From assembly GCF_036170895.1 (NCBI RefSeq), contig NZ_CP108036.1, forward strand, positions 186,001 to 250,000: a stretch of DNA of 64,000 nucleotides, given 5' to 3'. The translations under genes and the position numbers were made by a program. The notes under the pieces are model-generated. The model saw nothing but the letters and a program-made list of their open reading frames with translations. It was not told the DNA's origin and did no database searches. Source of the DNA: Streptomyces erythrochromogenes (lineage in GTDB: Bacteria; Actinomycetota; Actinomycetes; Streptomycetales; Streptomycetaceae). This document shows positions 49,466 through 58,499 of this stretch, one piece after another (position 1 is the stretch's first letter; each line of letters begins with the position of its first letter).

Positions 49466-49641
49466 TTGGCGTGGCGGTGGCGGGGACCCCCCAGACGGGG
49501 GCCGGTGGCCAACAGCGCGGCCTGCCGTTGGCGGGCACCGTTCCGCTTGTCAGTGGAGGCGGAGGTGGATGCGGTCGGCCCTGCCCGATCGGTTTCCCTT
49601 CCCGGGTCGCCGGTATGGCTCTCAGGAGTCTTGTGCGGGGT

Positions 49642-49840
49642 TCATATAGACGTCGGGAGTAGGTCGGCGGGGATCCGGCCGACGGCGATGGCGACCGCTT
49701 CGGCGGCTGTGGTGACGTGATGCAGGGCGGGGCCGTTCCACCACTCTCTGATGGTGTAGTCGCCGGTTCCCCGGGGTGCGTGGATCGAGACGAAGGGCGG
49801 GGAGAACGGGACGTCAGGCGTAGAACCAGGCGCTGGCGAT
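49642..49840 (-). pseudogene. DUF6193-type fragment
   Basis: A minus-strand frame reads SPPFVSIHAPRGTGDYTIRE, then WWNGPALHHVTTAAEAVAIA and VGRIPADLLPTSI before a stop at 49642-49644. The T/Y-x-V/I-R-E-WWNGP-x-L motif is typical of the C-terminus of DUF6193 proteins of Streptomyces. The N-terminal part is missing. Confidence 0.45.
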
Positions 49841-50146
49841 TGAGTACCTGAATACGGCCAGCGATGCCCCTGCGGATCCAGGAGCTCGCAATGCCAGCGG
49901 CTTGGGCCAAACCCTTCACCCCTGTCACGTCCAGAGGGTTCGGGGGGCCGTCGTGCCGCGTGGCGTCGCGCCGGAACTGGTACGTCGGTTCATCGGAATC
50001 TATGCGTCCTCCTCGGGTGGCCGCCCAATCTTCCCGACGACATGGGCGAGCCTTCGCCGTAGGACTCGCCCACCTGCGGAGTGATCGAACGTGGCACCAT
50101 CCCCGCGGTCGGTCGCCATCCGTTACGACGGAGAAAGGACGCACCC
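49841..50146. other. Intergenic region without recognised gene
   Basis: About 300 bases with no convincing gene. It includes the upstream region of the small gene at 50147. Confidence 0.3.
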
Positions 50147-50386
50147 ATGACACGGCTCACCACCCAGGTGGCCCTCGGCGAACTCTATGACCACGACCTG
50201 GACGCCCACTTCGACACCAGACAGCTGCGGGAAGGTCTCGCGGACGCAGTCTCCCCTGGCGAACTCGACAGGATCATCGCAGCGGTCGACGCAACTGGCG
50301 ACGAGACCGTCAGCTACGAGACGGTCATTGCGCTCCTCGAGGCTCCTGAGCCGCATCGCCCACCCCGCAGGAACGGCGTGCCCTGA
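50147..50386 (+). CDS. Small acidic hypothetical protein, 79 residues
   Basis: ATG 50147 follows GAGAAAGG. The product reads MTRLTTQVALGELYDHDLDA, HFDTRQLREGLADAVSPGEL, DRIIAAVDATGDETVSYETV and ends RRNGVP. It is mostly helical and acidic; the DATGDETVSYETVI segment is reminiscent of an EF-hand loop (D-x-T-x-D-E-T-V-S-Y-x-E-F) but calcium binding is only a guess. It stands alone. Confidence 0.55.
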   Translation: MTRLTTQVALGELYDHDLDAHFDTRQLREGLADAVSPGELDRIIAAVDATGDETVSYETVIALLEAPEPHRPPRRNGVP

Positions 50387-50827
50387 CCAAGCCGGACGGT
50401 TCCGGCGCGGCACTCGCCCCCGCGGGCGGAGCCACTCTGCTCCTGCGGCGCCGGCGGACCAGACCCGGTTGCGCCCCACCCCGTGCGTCGACTCCGCTCC
50501 GGCAGCCGGCCCGGCGGAGCGAGGCAGGTGCGCGCCCTCGCCGCGCGAACGGACCGGCGCGCCACCCACCCCGAAGTCGCTCTCCACACCGCCTCAGTCC
50601 GCAACACGGCAGTCGGCGAGGCGATCGAGGCGGATCGTCAGAGACGGGTCCCGGTGGCCGCGCTGTCCGACAACAGCCGGTTCACGGGCGCGTCCTGCTT
50701 CCTCGGCGCGTTGCGCCCACTGCCGTGGCCCTTCACTGCGACCTCCACCGCCAGGTCGTCCAGGTCATGCGGCACTGACACCCGCAACCACCGGATGCCG
50801 GTACCGCGCCCCCGGCCGGGGCTCTCC
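50387..50827. other. Intergenic region with a short minus-strand coding remnant
   Basis: On the minus strand from about 50820 to a stop at 50638-50640 a frame reads RGTGIRWLRVSVPHDLDDLA, VEVAVKGHGSGRNAPRKQDA and ends DSAATGTRL. It looks like the end of a lost protein. The remainder shows no gene. Confidence 0.35.
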
Positions 50828-50874
50828 TTGACATCCGCGCCCCCCTCGATCCACTATTCACTACTCAAATAGTG
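50828..50874 (+). promoter_or_regulatory. Promoter with overlapping GntR operator
   Basis: TTGACA at 50828-50833 and CACTAT at 50852-50857 are spaced by 18 bases, a good vegetative-type promoter. The palindrome CACTATT (50852-50858) / AATAGTG (50868-50874) with a 9-base spacer covers the -10 region, as expected for an autorepressing YtrA-like GntR regulator, whose gene starts at 50892. Confidence 0.7.
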
Positions 50875-50891
50875 AAAGGGTGTTTGCCGGG

Positions 50892-51293
50892 ATGATCGAA
50901 TACCGGATCGACCGGCGCAGCGGGGTTGCCACCTACGTACAGATCGTCCAGCAGACCAAGCAGGCCTTGCGCCTGGGCCTGCTGGAGCCGGGCGACAAGC
51001 TTCCGGCTGCCCGAGAGGTCGTGGAGGCCACGGCAGTCAACCCGAACACCGTGCTCAAGGCCTACCGGGAACTGGAGCGCGAGGGCCTGGTCGAGGCCCG
51101 GCGAGGCCTCGGCACCTTCGTGCGCAGGTCACTCGGTGCCACACCGAGTGACTCTCCGCTGCGGGGCGAGCTCTCCGAGTGGGCGTCGCGCGCTCGAGCG
51201 GCCGGCCTGGAGCGGGATGACGTGGCAGCACTCTTCGCTGTCGTGCTGGACGAGCACTTCGATACCACCGAGAAGGAGCAGGATCACCGATGA
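50892..51293 (+). CDS. GntR-family regulator, YtrA subgroup
   Basis: From ATG 50892 the 133-residue protein is MIEYRIDRRSGVATYVQIVQ, QTKQALRLGLLEPGDKLPAA, REVVEATAVNPNTVLKAYRE, LEREGLVEARRGLGTFVRR, plus a short helical tail. The lack of a large effector domain and the position directly before an ABC transporter operon define the YtrA subgroup. A GTG at 50880 is in frame but overlaps the presumed ribosome binding site. The stop overlaps the ABC ATPase start by four bases (ATGA). Confidence 0.92.
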   Translation: MIEYRIDRRSGVATYVQIVQQTKQALRLGLLEPGDKLPAAREVVEATAVNPNTVLKAYRELEREGLVEARRGLGTFVRRSLGATPSDSPLRGELSEWASRARAAGLERDDVAALFAVVLDEHFDTTEKEQDHR

Positions 51294-52264
51294 CGAGCAC
51301 TGCCATCGAGGCAACCGGGCTGGGGAAGGTGTTCCGGCGGCGCGGCGGGTGGGCCCTGCGTGACTGCACGTTTCAGCTGCCGGCCGGACGTGTCAGTGCG
51401 CTCGTGGGGCCCAACGGCGCGGGCAAGTCGACGCTGCTGGCCCTGGCGGCGGGGCTGATCGCCCCCAGCGAGGGGGCGGTCACGGTGCTCGGCGGGCACC
51501 CGGCCCACGTGCGGCCGCGGATCGGCTACGTCTCCCAGGACAAGCCGCTGTACCCGCAGCTCACCGTCGCCGAGACGCTCCGTATGGGCGCCGATCTCAA
51601 CCCCGACAGCTGGGACGCGGGCACCGCGGAGCGGGTCGCGGCGGGCGGTGGCCTGGACCTCGGAGCCCGTGTCCGCTCGCTGTCCGGCGGCCAGCGCACG
51701 CGCGTGGCGCTCGCCCTCGCCCTCGCCAAGCGGCCGGAACTGCTGCTGCTGGACGAGCCGGTGGCCGACCTCGACCCGCTGGCCCGGCACGAGCTGATGG
51801 GCACGCTCATGGCCACGGCCGCGCGGTACGGCACCACCATCGTGATGTCCTCACACGTCATCGCCGAACTGGAGGATTCCTGCGACCACTTGCTACTGAT
51901 CGGCGACGGCCGGGTGCGTCTGGCGGGTGACATCGACGACTTGCTCGCCGTGCATTCCCTGATCACCGGGCCCGCACGGGAGGCCGCCACCGGCGCCGAC
52001 TTCGAACTGGCCCCGCACACCACGGTGGAATCCCGTATCACCGGTCGCCAGGTCACCGCCCTCGTCCGCCCCGCAGGGCCGCTGCCCGCCGGCTGGCAGA
52101 CGAACGACCTGTCCCTGGAGGCGCTGGTCCTCGCCCACCTGCGCAACCCGGCGGCGCCCCCGCTCACTCTCGGTCCCGTTTCCGCTTCTGATTCCGCTTC
52201 TGCCTCCCCCACGTCCCAGGAAGCGACTTCCGCCTCCGCCATGCCCCAGGAGGAGCCCGCATGA
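51290..52264 (+). CDS. ABC transporter ATP-binding protein
   Basis: The 324-residue protein has Walker A ALVGPNGAGKSTLL (40-48), Q-loop VSQDKPLYPQL, signature LSGGQRTRVALALA (131-135), Walker B LLLLDEPVADLD (Asp155, Glu156) and the H-loop VMSSHVIAELE. A C-terminal extension ends in a Ser/Ala-rich repeat (SASDSASASPTSQEAT). It is coupled to the GntR gene upstream and to the permease downstream by ATGA overlaps. Substrate unknown; YtrA-linked systems often answer to cell-envelope antibiotics. Confidence 0.93.
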   Translation: MTSTAIEATGLGKVFRRRGGWALRDCTFQLPAGRVSALVGPNGAGKSTLLALAAGLIAPSEGAVTVLGGHPAHVRPRIGYVSQDKPLYPQLTVAETLRMGADLNPDSWDAGTAERVAAGGGLDLGARVRSLSGGQRTRVALALALAKRPELLLLDEPVADLDPLARHELMGTLMATAARYGTTIVMSSHVIAELEDSCDHLLLIGDGRVRLAGDIDDLLAVHSLITGPAREAATGADFELAPHTTVESRITGRQVTALVRPAGPLPAGWQTNDLSLEALVLAHLRNPAAPPLTLGPVSASDSASASPTSQEATSASAMPQEEPA

Positions 52265-53289
52265 CCGCCGTTGCCCCCACCGCTCCCGCGGCCACCCGGC
52301 ATCCGTCCCCCGCGCCCCGTCTGACCCGGTGGCTGCTGCGCCTGCACCGGCCGGCGCTGTGCGTCTGGGTCGGGCTCGTGGTCCTGCTCTCGGCGGCGCT
52401 GCTGTGGCTGGGCGGCCCGCTCACCGACGCCTCCGCGGCGGCGTGGGAGCAGTACAACGCGTGCGCCGGGGCGTTGAATTGCGCCTACGACCAGCCCGCG
52501 ATCATCCGCTACAAGGAGGTCTACTCCGCCACCACCTTCGCCGTCCTCGCCCTCCCCTTCCTCGTAGCCGCCTGGGCCGGGACCACGCTGACCAGCCGGG
52601 AACTGGAGACGGGCACCGCTCAGCTGACCTGGGCCCAGTCGGTTTCCCCGGTGCACTGGCTCACCGCCAAACTCGCCCTCCCGGCCGCCCTCGTCGTCGC
52701 AGGCACCGCACTGGTGGTCGCGCTGCACCACCTTGCCTGGTCGGCCGGGAAGGGCCGCATAGACACCGCGAAGTCCTGGTCCGACTTCCCGACCTTCTAC
52801 GCGGGCGGGCCGCTCACGGTCGCCCTGGCCCTTCTGGGCCTCGTCGTCGGAGTCCTGACCGGTCTGCTCTGGCGCCGCTCCCTGCCCGCCCTCGGCACCT
52901 CCGTCGTCGCCACGACCGGCGTGTTCGCCATCGTCCACACGGCACTGCCCTACCTGTGGCCCAGCGTGACCCAGGTACCCAACCGGGGGCAGGGCGCTCC
53001 GTCAGGCACGGGGATCGTGGTCGACGAGGGCGTCCTCACCTCCACCGGCGCCCGCCTGCCGAACCCCTACTGCGGCGGCGACTTCTTCCCTGACTGCCGC
53101 ACCACGTACGACAAGCTCGACGTCGTCGGCTACTACCGCGACTTCCACCCCCTCTCCCACTACTGGCCCCTCCAGCTCATGGCGACGGCCCTCACCTGCG
53201 CCATCGTCGCCGTACTGGTCTTCGCCGCCTACCGCGTGCTGAAGAGCTGCACGGGCGGCACCCCGCGCCGCGCGAGCACCACCGAGTGA
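52261..53289 (+). CDS. ABC transporter permease
   Basis: The 342-residue product has six hydrophobic segments: ALCVWVGLVVLLSAALLWLG, ATTFAVLALPFLVAAWAGTT, LALPAALVVAGTALVVALHH, LTVALALLGLVVGVLTGLLW, TSVVATTGVFAIVHTALPYL and LMATALTCAIVAVLVFAAYR. TLTSRELETGTAQLTWAQSV is the conserved cytoplasmic coupling loop of ABC-2 type permeases. It completes the GntR-ATPase-permease operon. A tandem repeat and strong hairpin follow. Confidence 0.9.
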   Translation: MTAVAPTAPAATRHPSPAPRLTRWLLRLHRPALCVWVGLVVLLSAALLWLGGPLTDASAAAWEQYNACAGALNCAYDQPAIIRYKEVYSATTFAVLALPFLVAAWAGTTLTSRELETGTAQLTWAQSVSPVHWLTAKLALPAALVVAGTALVVALHHLAWSAGKGRIDTAKSWSDFPTFYAGGPLTVALALLGLVVGVLTGLLWRRSLPALGTSVVATTGVFAIVHTALPYLWPSVTQVPNRGQGAPSGTGIVVDEGVLTSTGARLPNPYCGGDFFPDCRTTYDKLDVVGYYRDFHPLSHYWPLQLMATALTCAIVAVLVFAAYRVLKSCTGGTPRRASTTE

Positions 53290-53303
53290 GCGCCGCCCTG
53301 CGG

Positions 53304-53373
53304 CTCGTAGGCACTGCCTCGTAAGCACTGCCCCGTGAGCACCGGCTTGTAGGCACTGCCGCGTGAGTGCAGC
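53304..53373. repeat. Five degenerate 14-bp tandem repeats after the permease gene
   Basis: Units like TCGTAGGCACTGCC, TCGTAAGCACTGCC, CCGTGAGCACCGGC, TTGTAGGCACTGCC and GCGTGAGTGCAGC follow each other directly after the ABC permease stop. Confidence 0.7.
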
Positions 53374-53993
53374 CGTGCGAGTCCCTGTCCACGCCGTCCC
53401 CAGCCGCCCTGGCGAACCGGCGAACCGTGAACCGGCGGGCGGTACGAAGTCCCAGGCCGGGCGGGGGTCGGTCGCCGGGCACCGTCCCCGCGATCGCGCC
53501 TGCCCCGGCGCCTGCCACCGCGCCGTCGAGGCCCGCGCGGCATGTGTCCGGCTCCGCGTACGACGCCGCAGCGATGACGTCCCGGTCCCCGGCCAACAGC
53601 GGTGCCGCCACAGCCGTCGCCGTCGCACAGAACACCCCGCGCGCCGACGGGCAGTCGGGTTCATCGACACCGGACTCGGCGACGGAGCCGCGCCCCCCGG
53701 GGACCGGCGCGATGACGGTCGCCGGAGCCCGCGCCGGAGCAAGAACCGGACGTGCGGTGCGCGGTCTCCACACCGGGGAGCTCGCACCGCCGTCACGGAC
53801 CGGGTACCGGAACCCGGTCCGTGACGGCGCCGTCGCTGTCGTCGGACCCGGCCACACCCCTCAAAGCCGTGATGCGAACCCCGCCGGAAGCACTCCGGTA
53901 CCGCGGCACTCTCCCGCTTCCCTCTCATCCTCACCCCACCCTCACTTCGTCATGCCCTCATGCCCTCACCTCTCCTTCAAAGGTTGATGCCTG
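53374..53993. other. Intergenic region between the ABC operon and the GT87 gene
   Basis: Long open frames exist on both strands, but their composition (Ala/Pro/Arg-rich, no motif) and lack of starts make them unlikely genes. The region contains a strong hairpin at 53790-53827. Confidence 0.35.
53790..53827. terminator. 16-bp perfect stem-loop
   Basis: Arms 53790-53805 and 53812-53827 are exactly complementary with a 6-base loop. It lies 500 bases after the permease stop and 167 bases before the GT87 gene. Confidence 0.65.
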
Positions 53994-55433
53994 ATGTCGC
54001 AAGCTGCTCGGAAACAGGAGCCTCGGTCTCGGTCTCGCTCCGCAGCCAAGCCCTTCGCCGGCGGACGACGGTGGGACCGGCTGGTACTGCTGGCGTGCAC
54101 GGTGTCGGCGCTCGTGGTGGGGCTGGCTTCTCCCGACCACACCTCGCAGAAGGTGTGGGGCCTGGTCGGCGCGGCGGGATACGCCTGCGCGGCCCTGGTC
54201 GCGGCGCGGTCGTCCACGCCGTGGGCCCGCACTCCCGCCGTGGTCGCCGTCGCCGGTGCGGCGGCCGTACCGCTGCTGTACCTGTCGGTGATCGGCAGGG
54301 CGCAGATGGAGGTCGGCGTCGTGGAACGGGCGGCCGACCTGCTGTTCTCCACCGGAACTCCGTACAACCCCGCGCCGCACGCCGTACGGGACTTCAATCC
54401 CTACCTTCCCGGCATGGCGCTCTTCGGGATACCGCACCTGCTGTTCGGTGACACCCCGTTCGCCAGCGCCCGCGTGTGGTTCCTCGTCGTGTTCCTCGCG
54501 GCCGTAGCGGGAGCCGTGCGAGTGCTGACCAGGGGCGGGGGCCTCGCCACGGGGTCGAGCGGCACCGCGCGCGGCGCCACCGCCGGGCTGACGGGCGCCC
54601 TGTGGCTGATCGCCTGTCCTGTCGTCGCGCTGCCCCTGAGCATCGGCGGCGTGGACCCGCCGGTCATCGGACTGCTCTGCCTGGCCCTGGCCTTCACACA
54701 GCGGGGTCATGCCGGGCGCGCGGGCCTGGTCGTGGGGATAGCCGCCGCTCTGAAGTGGACCGCCTGGCCGGCCATCCCGGTGATCGTCGCCGTACTCGCC
54801 GTACGGAGCGGGAGGCGCGCCGCGTTCAGATGCGCTGCAGCGGCCACCGGGCTGGCCGCGCTGACCATCACACCCGCGGTGCTGGCCGACACCAGCGCCT
54901 TCTACCAGAACGTCGTCCTCTACCCGCTGGGCCTCGGCCCCACGGCGTCTTCCGCCCAGAGTCCTCTGCTCGGGCACCTGATCGTCTTGCTGCTTCCTCA
55001 CGGCAAGGCAGTGACCACGGCGCTGATCGCGTTGAGCGCGGTGGGGGTGGGGGCGTCGCTGCTGGTCCGCCCGCCGCGGAGCATCGTCGCCGCCGCCGAC
55101 AGGCTGGCCCTGGGGCTGCTCCTGGCGATAGCGCTGTCCCCGGCCACCCGCGTCGGCTACGCCGTCTACCCCATCGTCCTGATCGCCTGGCCCCGCTTCA
55201 CCGCCCGGCTGTCGGCCGACCGCACCGCCACGCCCCACCCCGCGACCGAACCGCCGCACCACCGGCGGACCGTGGCGAGCCCCCTGTGCACCGCCGCCCA
55301 GGCCACGGCCGGCCCCCTGCCCCCGCACCACTCCCCGGTCGGCCGCGATGCCCAGCGCCGACCGCACCGGGAGCACCACGAAACCGGCGGGCGCCACCCG
55401 GTGGGCGCGGACGATTCCCGCGGAGCTGGTTGA
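53994..55433 (+). CDS. Polytopic membrane protein, GT87 (DUF2029)-like
   Basis: The 479-residue protein has about ten membrane spans (for example RLVLLACTVSALVVGLASPD, VWFLVVFLAAVAGAVRVLTR, ALWLIACPVVALPLSIGGVD, ALIALSAVGVGASLLVRPP). FSTGTPYNPAPHAVRDFNPY with LPGMALFG and AAALKWTAWPAIPV with the Lys-Trp pair match the GT87 family of polyprenyl-phosphate-dependent mannosyl/arabinosyl transferases. The last about 80 residues are hydrophilic and His/Pro-rich. Its likely role is adding a sugar from a lipid carrier outside the membrane; substrate unknown. Confidence 0.75.
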   Translation: MSQAARKQEPRSRSRSAAKPFAGGRRWDRLVLLACTVSALVVGLASPDHTSQKVWGLVGAAGYACAALVAARSSTPWARTPAVVAVAGAAAVPLLYLSVIGRAQMEVGVVERAADLLFSTGTPYNPAPHAVRDFNPYLPGMALFGIPHLLFGDTPFASARVWFLVVFLAAVAGAVRVLTRGGGLATGSSGTARGATAGLTGALWLIACPVVALPLSIGGVDPPVIGLLCLALAFTQRGHAGRAGLVVGIAAALKWTAWPAIPVIVAVLAVRSGRRAAFRCAAAATGLAALTITPAVLADTSAFYQNVVLYPLGLGPTASSAQSPLLGHLIVLLLPHGKAVTTALIALSAVGVGASLLVRPPRSIVAAADRLALGLLLAIALSPATRVGYAVYPIVLIAWPRFTARLSADRTATPHPATEPPHHRRTVASPLCTAAQATAGPLPPHHSPVGRDAQRRPHREHHETGGRHPVGADDSRGAG

Positions 55434-55809
55434 TCTCGTCACCGCAACACCCCTTCGGCAAGGAGCCGGCCACCAAAGGCGCCTGCTGCACCGCCTGCGC
55501 TGCTTTCCCGGCCGAGTCGAGGGGGCTGGACGGCCGGTGAAGTCGTTCGCGGCCCCTTTGAAGCAGCCGGTGTGGGCACGTAGCCCCTTGGGCACGACTG
55601 GCCACTACGTCGACTCCCACCCTCATGACCGTGTGTCGGTATCGGCGAAAGCATGTCCCCGGCGCCCAACGCGGCGCGTGAAGGTCGTGCGGGAGCGGGC
55701 CGATTCCGCCGGCGCGACGCTCATACGGGACATGACCGGTTCCCGTCAGGAGGTCGGAATCGCGCGCGGCACCCGCCGCCCGCGGCACACCTCGGAAAGG
55801 GAACGCACG
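55434..55809. other. Intergenic region, no gene recognised
   Basis: The 376 bases between the GT87-like gene and the SH3-like gene show no convincing coding sequence. A promoter for the secreted protein at 55810 is expected in the last 150 bases. Confidence 0.3.
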
Positions 55810-56256
55810 ATGACGCACTCGTCACCGACAACGCGCCGGCGCGGACGCCTCGGCACCGCCGGCCTGCGGTCACTCGCGGGGCTGCTCCTGGCCTTCGCGT
55901 CGATCCTGATGGCGGGTGCCCAGCCGGCGGCCGCACACCCGCCGAGCGGATCCGTGCACGTGTGGGCCTCCGACGTCCGGGTGCGCACCTGCCAGAGGGC
56001 CTCCTGCTCCCTGGCGACCACGGAGCGGCTGACCAACGTCCGGGTCCAGGCGTACTGCCAGATGGACGGAGGCGCGGCCGGGCGCGTGACGGACGGCGCG
56101 TACACCAACACGTACTGGGTCCAGATCATCACTCCGGGCCGGACGCTGGGCTGGATCTCCGCGGTGTACGCCAGCGGTGGTTCGAACAACTCCCCCGTCC
56201 CCGGCGCACCGGTTTACCACCCCGGTGACGCCACCGTGGACTGCGAGTTCATCTAG
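55810..56256 (+). CDS. Secreted SH3-like domain protein
   Basis: From ATG 55810 the 148-residue product has a twin-Arg-containing signal peptide (TTRRRGRLGTAGLRSLAGLL, then LAFASILMAGAQPAAAHPP) and a bacterial SH3-like domain: VHVWASDVRVRTCQRASCSL, ATTERLTNVRVQAYCQMDGG, TNTYWVQIITPGRTLGWISA, VYASGG, ending DATVDCEFI. Four Cys probably form two disulfides. Such domains bind cell wall peptides. A truncated relative follows at 56313. Confidence 0.8.
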   Translation: MTHSSPTTRRRGRLGTAGLRSLAGLLLAFASILMAGAQPAAAHPPSGSVHVWASDVRVRTCQRASCSLATTERLTNVRVQAYCQMDGGAAGRVTDGAYTNTYWVQIITPGRTLGWISAVYASGGSNNSPVPGAPVYHPGDATVDCEFI

Positions 56257-56312
56257 ATCCGCCCCTGACGGCGCCCGTCACCGCCGATCGCCAGATCATC
56301 CGACGACAGCGG

Positions 56313-56591
56313 ATGAACCCGGATGAACCCGTGAACACTCGACGTCTTCGAGGCAGCGGGTACCGAAACCGCTGGTGGACGCTGCTCAAGCTGCCCGACG
56401 GCACGATCGGCCGGGTGAGCAACATCTCCACCCAGGGCGGCGAGAAGATCGCGGGAGTGCCCGACTTCGGCTGTGGGCAGCATGCCGGGTGCGCACCGGG
56501 TGCCGGGGCCGTCCGTGGCGGCGTCCCCGGCACCGGTCGTGAGCCCGCGGCCGGGGCGCCGGCGGATTCCGACGGTACGTCAGCACCCTGA
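56313..56591 (+). pseudogene. Truncated SH3-like paralogue
   Basis: The frame opens at ATG 56313 (MNPDEPVNTRRLRGSGYRNR) and contains WWTLLKLPDGTIGRVSNIST then QGGEKIAGVPDFGCG, which corresponds to the last third of the SH3-like protein just upstream (W-x-Q-I-x-x-PG-x-x-G-W-I-S-A-V-Y-A-S-GG). The signal peptide and first two thirds are missing, and the tail is low-complexity. It looks like the end of a duplicated gene. Confidence 0.5.
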
Positions 56592-56644
56592 CGGGGCCGG
56601 GGCCATGGATCTGTCGTGGTGTCAGCCCACCGGATCGGGAGCCG

Positions 56645-57325
56645 TCAGACCGCGACGAGTTCGTCCGCCAGGAACTCCTCCACGAACTTCCGTGCCCGAC
56701 GGTCGAAATCGGTGTACTGCGCCTCCCGTTCGGCGCCGGCGACCGCTTCGCCGACCAGCAGATTGCCCTCGGCGTCGATGCGCTGCGGTCGCTCCTCCGC
56801 GTCCAGGAGCAGGCCCACGGTCGAGCGGGAGAAGCCGCAGTAGTAGGCGATGCCGTCGCTCAGGTTGGCCTCGAGGACGGACTGCATCGACTCCGCGATG
56901 GGGTCGTCGGCGGTGGCGCCGGCCAGGGCCAGCCACAGCATGCGCTTGCCCGCCAGGCGGGGCTTGCTGCGGCCGTAGGCGAACCCGTAGTTCCAAACGC
57001 GGTCGATCCATCCCTTGAGGACGGCGGGCACGCTCTGCCAGTACACCGGGAAGACCGCGACGACGACATCGGCGCCGACGATCCGTCGCATGTGGGCGCG
57101 TGTCTCGTCCGAGTACGGCTTCTCCCGGTTGCCCCAGTCCGGCTGGTCCTCCGCGTTCATCCGCGGGTCGAACCCCTCGGCGTGCAGGTCGAGCAGGTCG
57201 ATGCGGTATCCGGCGGCCTCGAGCTGGGCAGCCGCGCGGCGGGCGGTGTGGGCGGTAAGGGAATCGCTGCGGTGGTGCGCGACGACCACGAGGGCTGTCC
57301 TGGTGTCACTGCTGTGCTGCGGCAC
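56645..57325 (-). CDS. NAD(P)H-dependent oxidoreductase, flavodoxin-like fold
   Basis: From GTG 57325 (after GGGAGA) the 226-residue product has the flavodoxin-like pattern TALVVVAHHRSDSLTAHTAR, YRIDLLDLHAEGFDPRMNAE, DVVVAVFPVYWQSVPAVLKG with WIDRVWNYGFAYG (FMN-binding loop of the MdaB/NQO family), and LWLALAGATADDP. It probably reduces quinones or similar compounds using FMN. It is divergent from an AraC-type regulator with 110 bases between them, which likely controls it. Confidence 0.9.
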   Translation of the reverse strand: MPQHSSDTRTALVVVAHHRSDSLTAHTARRAAAQLEAAGYRIDLLDLHAEGFDPRMNAEDQPDWGNREKPYSDETRAHMRRIVGADVVVAVFPVYWQSVPAVLKGWIDRVWNYGFAYGRSKPRLAGKRMLWLALAGATADDPIAESMQSVLEANLSDGIAYYCGFSRSTVGLLLDAEERPQRIDAEGNLLVGEAVAGAEREAQYTDFDRRARKFVEEFLADELVAV

Positions 57326-57435
57326 GGTGTCTCCCGAGGGCTCGATCTGTGCAGTGAGTCCAGTACAACTGCGGCACCGTAGATGATCCATGGGAGAAAC
57401 TCTCCAGGACATAGGAGATCGTCTACGCTTGCGCT

Positions 57436-58365
57436 GTGGATCCTCTGAGTTCACTGCTGAGCGGCATCCGGGCCGAGGGCTCGGTCGTCAGCCATGCCGT
57501 CCTGACGGCGCCCTGGAGCATCACCTTCGCCGACGATGCTCCGCTCACCATGGTCAGCGTGCTGCGCGGTGGCGGAACGCTGCTGCTGTCCGACGGCAAC
57601 GAGCGGGCGATCGGCGCGGGCGACACGGCCATCGTCCGGGGCCCCGCACGGTTCCGCCTCGCGGACGAGCCCGCCACTGTCCACCGCCCCCATGCCGCGT
57701 ACGAGATCAACTGCTTCACCGCGGACGCCGCGTGCACCGGCCAGGAACTCGACGGCATCCACTGGGGCACCGGCCCGGAGGGAGCGACCGCGCTGATCGT
57801 GGGCGCCTACCGCGCCTCGGGTCACCGCCACGAACGGCTCCTGCGCGCTCTGCCGCCCGTTCTGGTCATCGCCGAGGACGCGGAGGTCTGCGCCTGGCTG
57901 GAGAACTCCGCCGCGGACGCCGCCCGGCTCTCCGCCGGTTCGCAGGCGCTGATGGACCGGCTCCTCGACTGGGCTCTGGTCTGCACGCTGCGCACTTGGT
58001 TCGACCGGGCGGGCGCCGACGCGCCCGGCTGGTACCGCGGCCTCGCCGACCCGGTCCTCGCCCCCGCCCTGCACGCTTTCCACGGGCGGCCCGCCGAGAG
58101 CTGGACGGTCGCGTCGCTGGCCGCTCAAGCCGGCGTCTCCCGGGCACTGTTCGCCCGGCGCTTCAGCGAGCTGATGGGCCGTCCGCCCCTCACCTACCTC
58201 ACCGAGTGCCGCATGGACGACGCCGAGGCACTCCTGGCGGACACCGACCTCAGCATCGCCCAGATCGCCAAAACCGTCGGCTACGCCGACGCCTTCGGCT
58301 TCAGCGCCGCCTTCAAACGCCACAAGGGTCTCAGCCCCAGCACGTTCCGCACCACGGCGGCGTGA
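57436..58365 (+). CDS. AraC-family regulator with cupin-type sensor domain
   Basis: GTG 57436 opens a 309-residue protein. The N-terminal cupin-like domain (SHAVLTAPWSITFADDAPLT, VLRGGGTLLLSDGNERAIGA, YEINCFTADAACTGQELDG) is of the AraC_binding_6 kind, and the C-terminus has two HTH motifs: WTVASLAAQAGVSRALFARR, FSELMGRPPLTYLTECRMDD and LSIAQIAKTVGYADAFGFSA. It is divergent from the flavin reductase, a common pairing. The gap contains repeated GGAGA motifs (GGGAGAAACTCTCC at 57389-57402) that could be its site. Confidence 0.92.
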   Translation: MDPLSSLLSGIRAEGSVVSHAVLTAPWSITFADDAPLTMVSVLRGGGTLLLSDGNERAIGAGDTAIVRGPARFRLADEPATVHRPHAAYEINCFTADAACTGQELDGIHWGTGPEGATALIVGAYRASGHRHERLLRALPPVLVIAEDAEVCAWLENSAADAARLSAGSQALMDRLLDWALVCTLRTWFDRAGADAPGWYRGLADPVLAPALHAFHGRPAESWTVASLAAQAGVSRALFARRFSELMGRPPLTYLTECRMDDAEALLADTDLSIAQIAKTVGYADAFGFSAAFKRHKGLSPSTFRTTAA

Positions 58366-58499
58366 GTCAGGGCACGCGGCCGCAAAGACACGGGCACCCG
58401 CGCTCCGGACCGCAACACCGAGCCGCTCGGTGTCCACAACACCACAGCGTCCAGCACCAGGCCGTAGAGGTGTCCGGCGGAACGCTATGCTCCACGCCT

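Noticed and set aside
53304..53373. Possible CRISPR repeats
   Set aside because: The 14-bp units are adjacent and degenerate without spacers.
53002..53934. Minus-strand frames of 200-310 codons after the ABC permease
   Set aside because: Low-complexity Arg/Ala/Pro composition, no ribosome binding site, overlapping tandem repeats and hairpin; not a gene.
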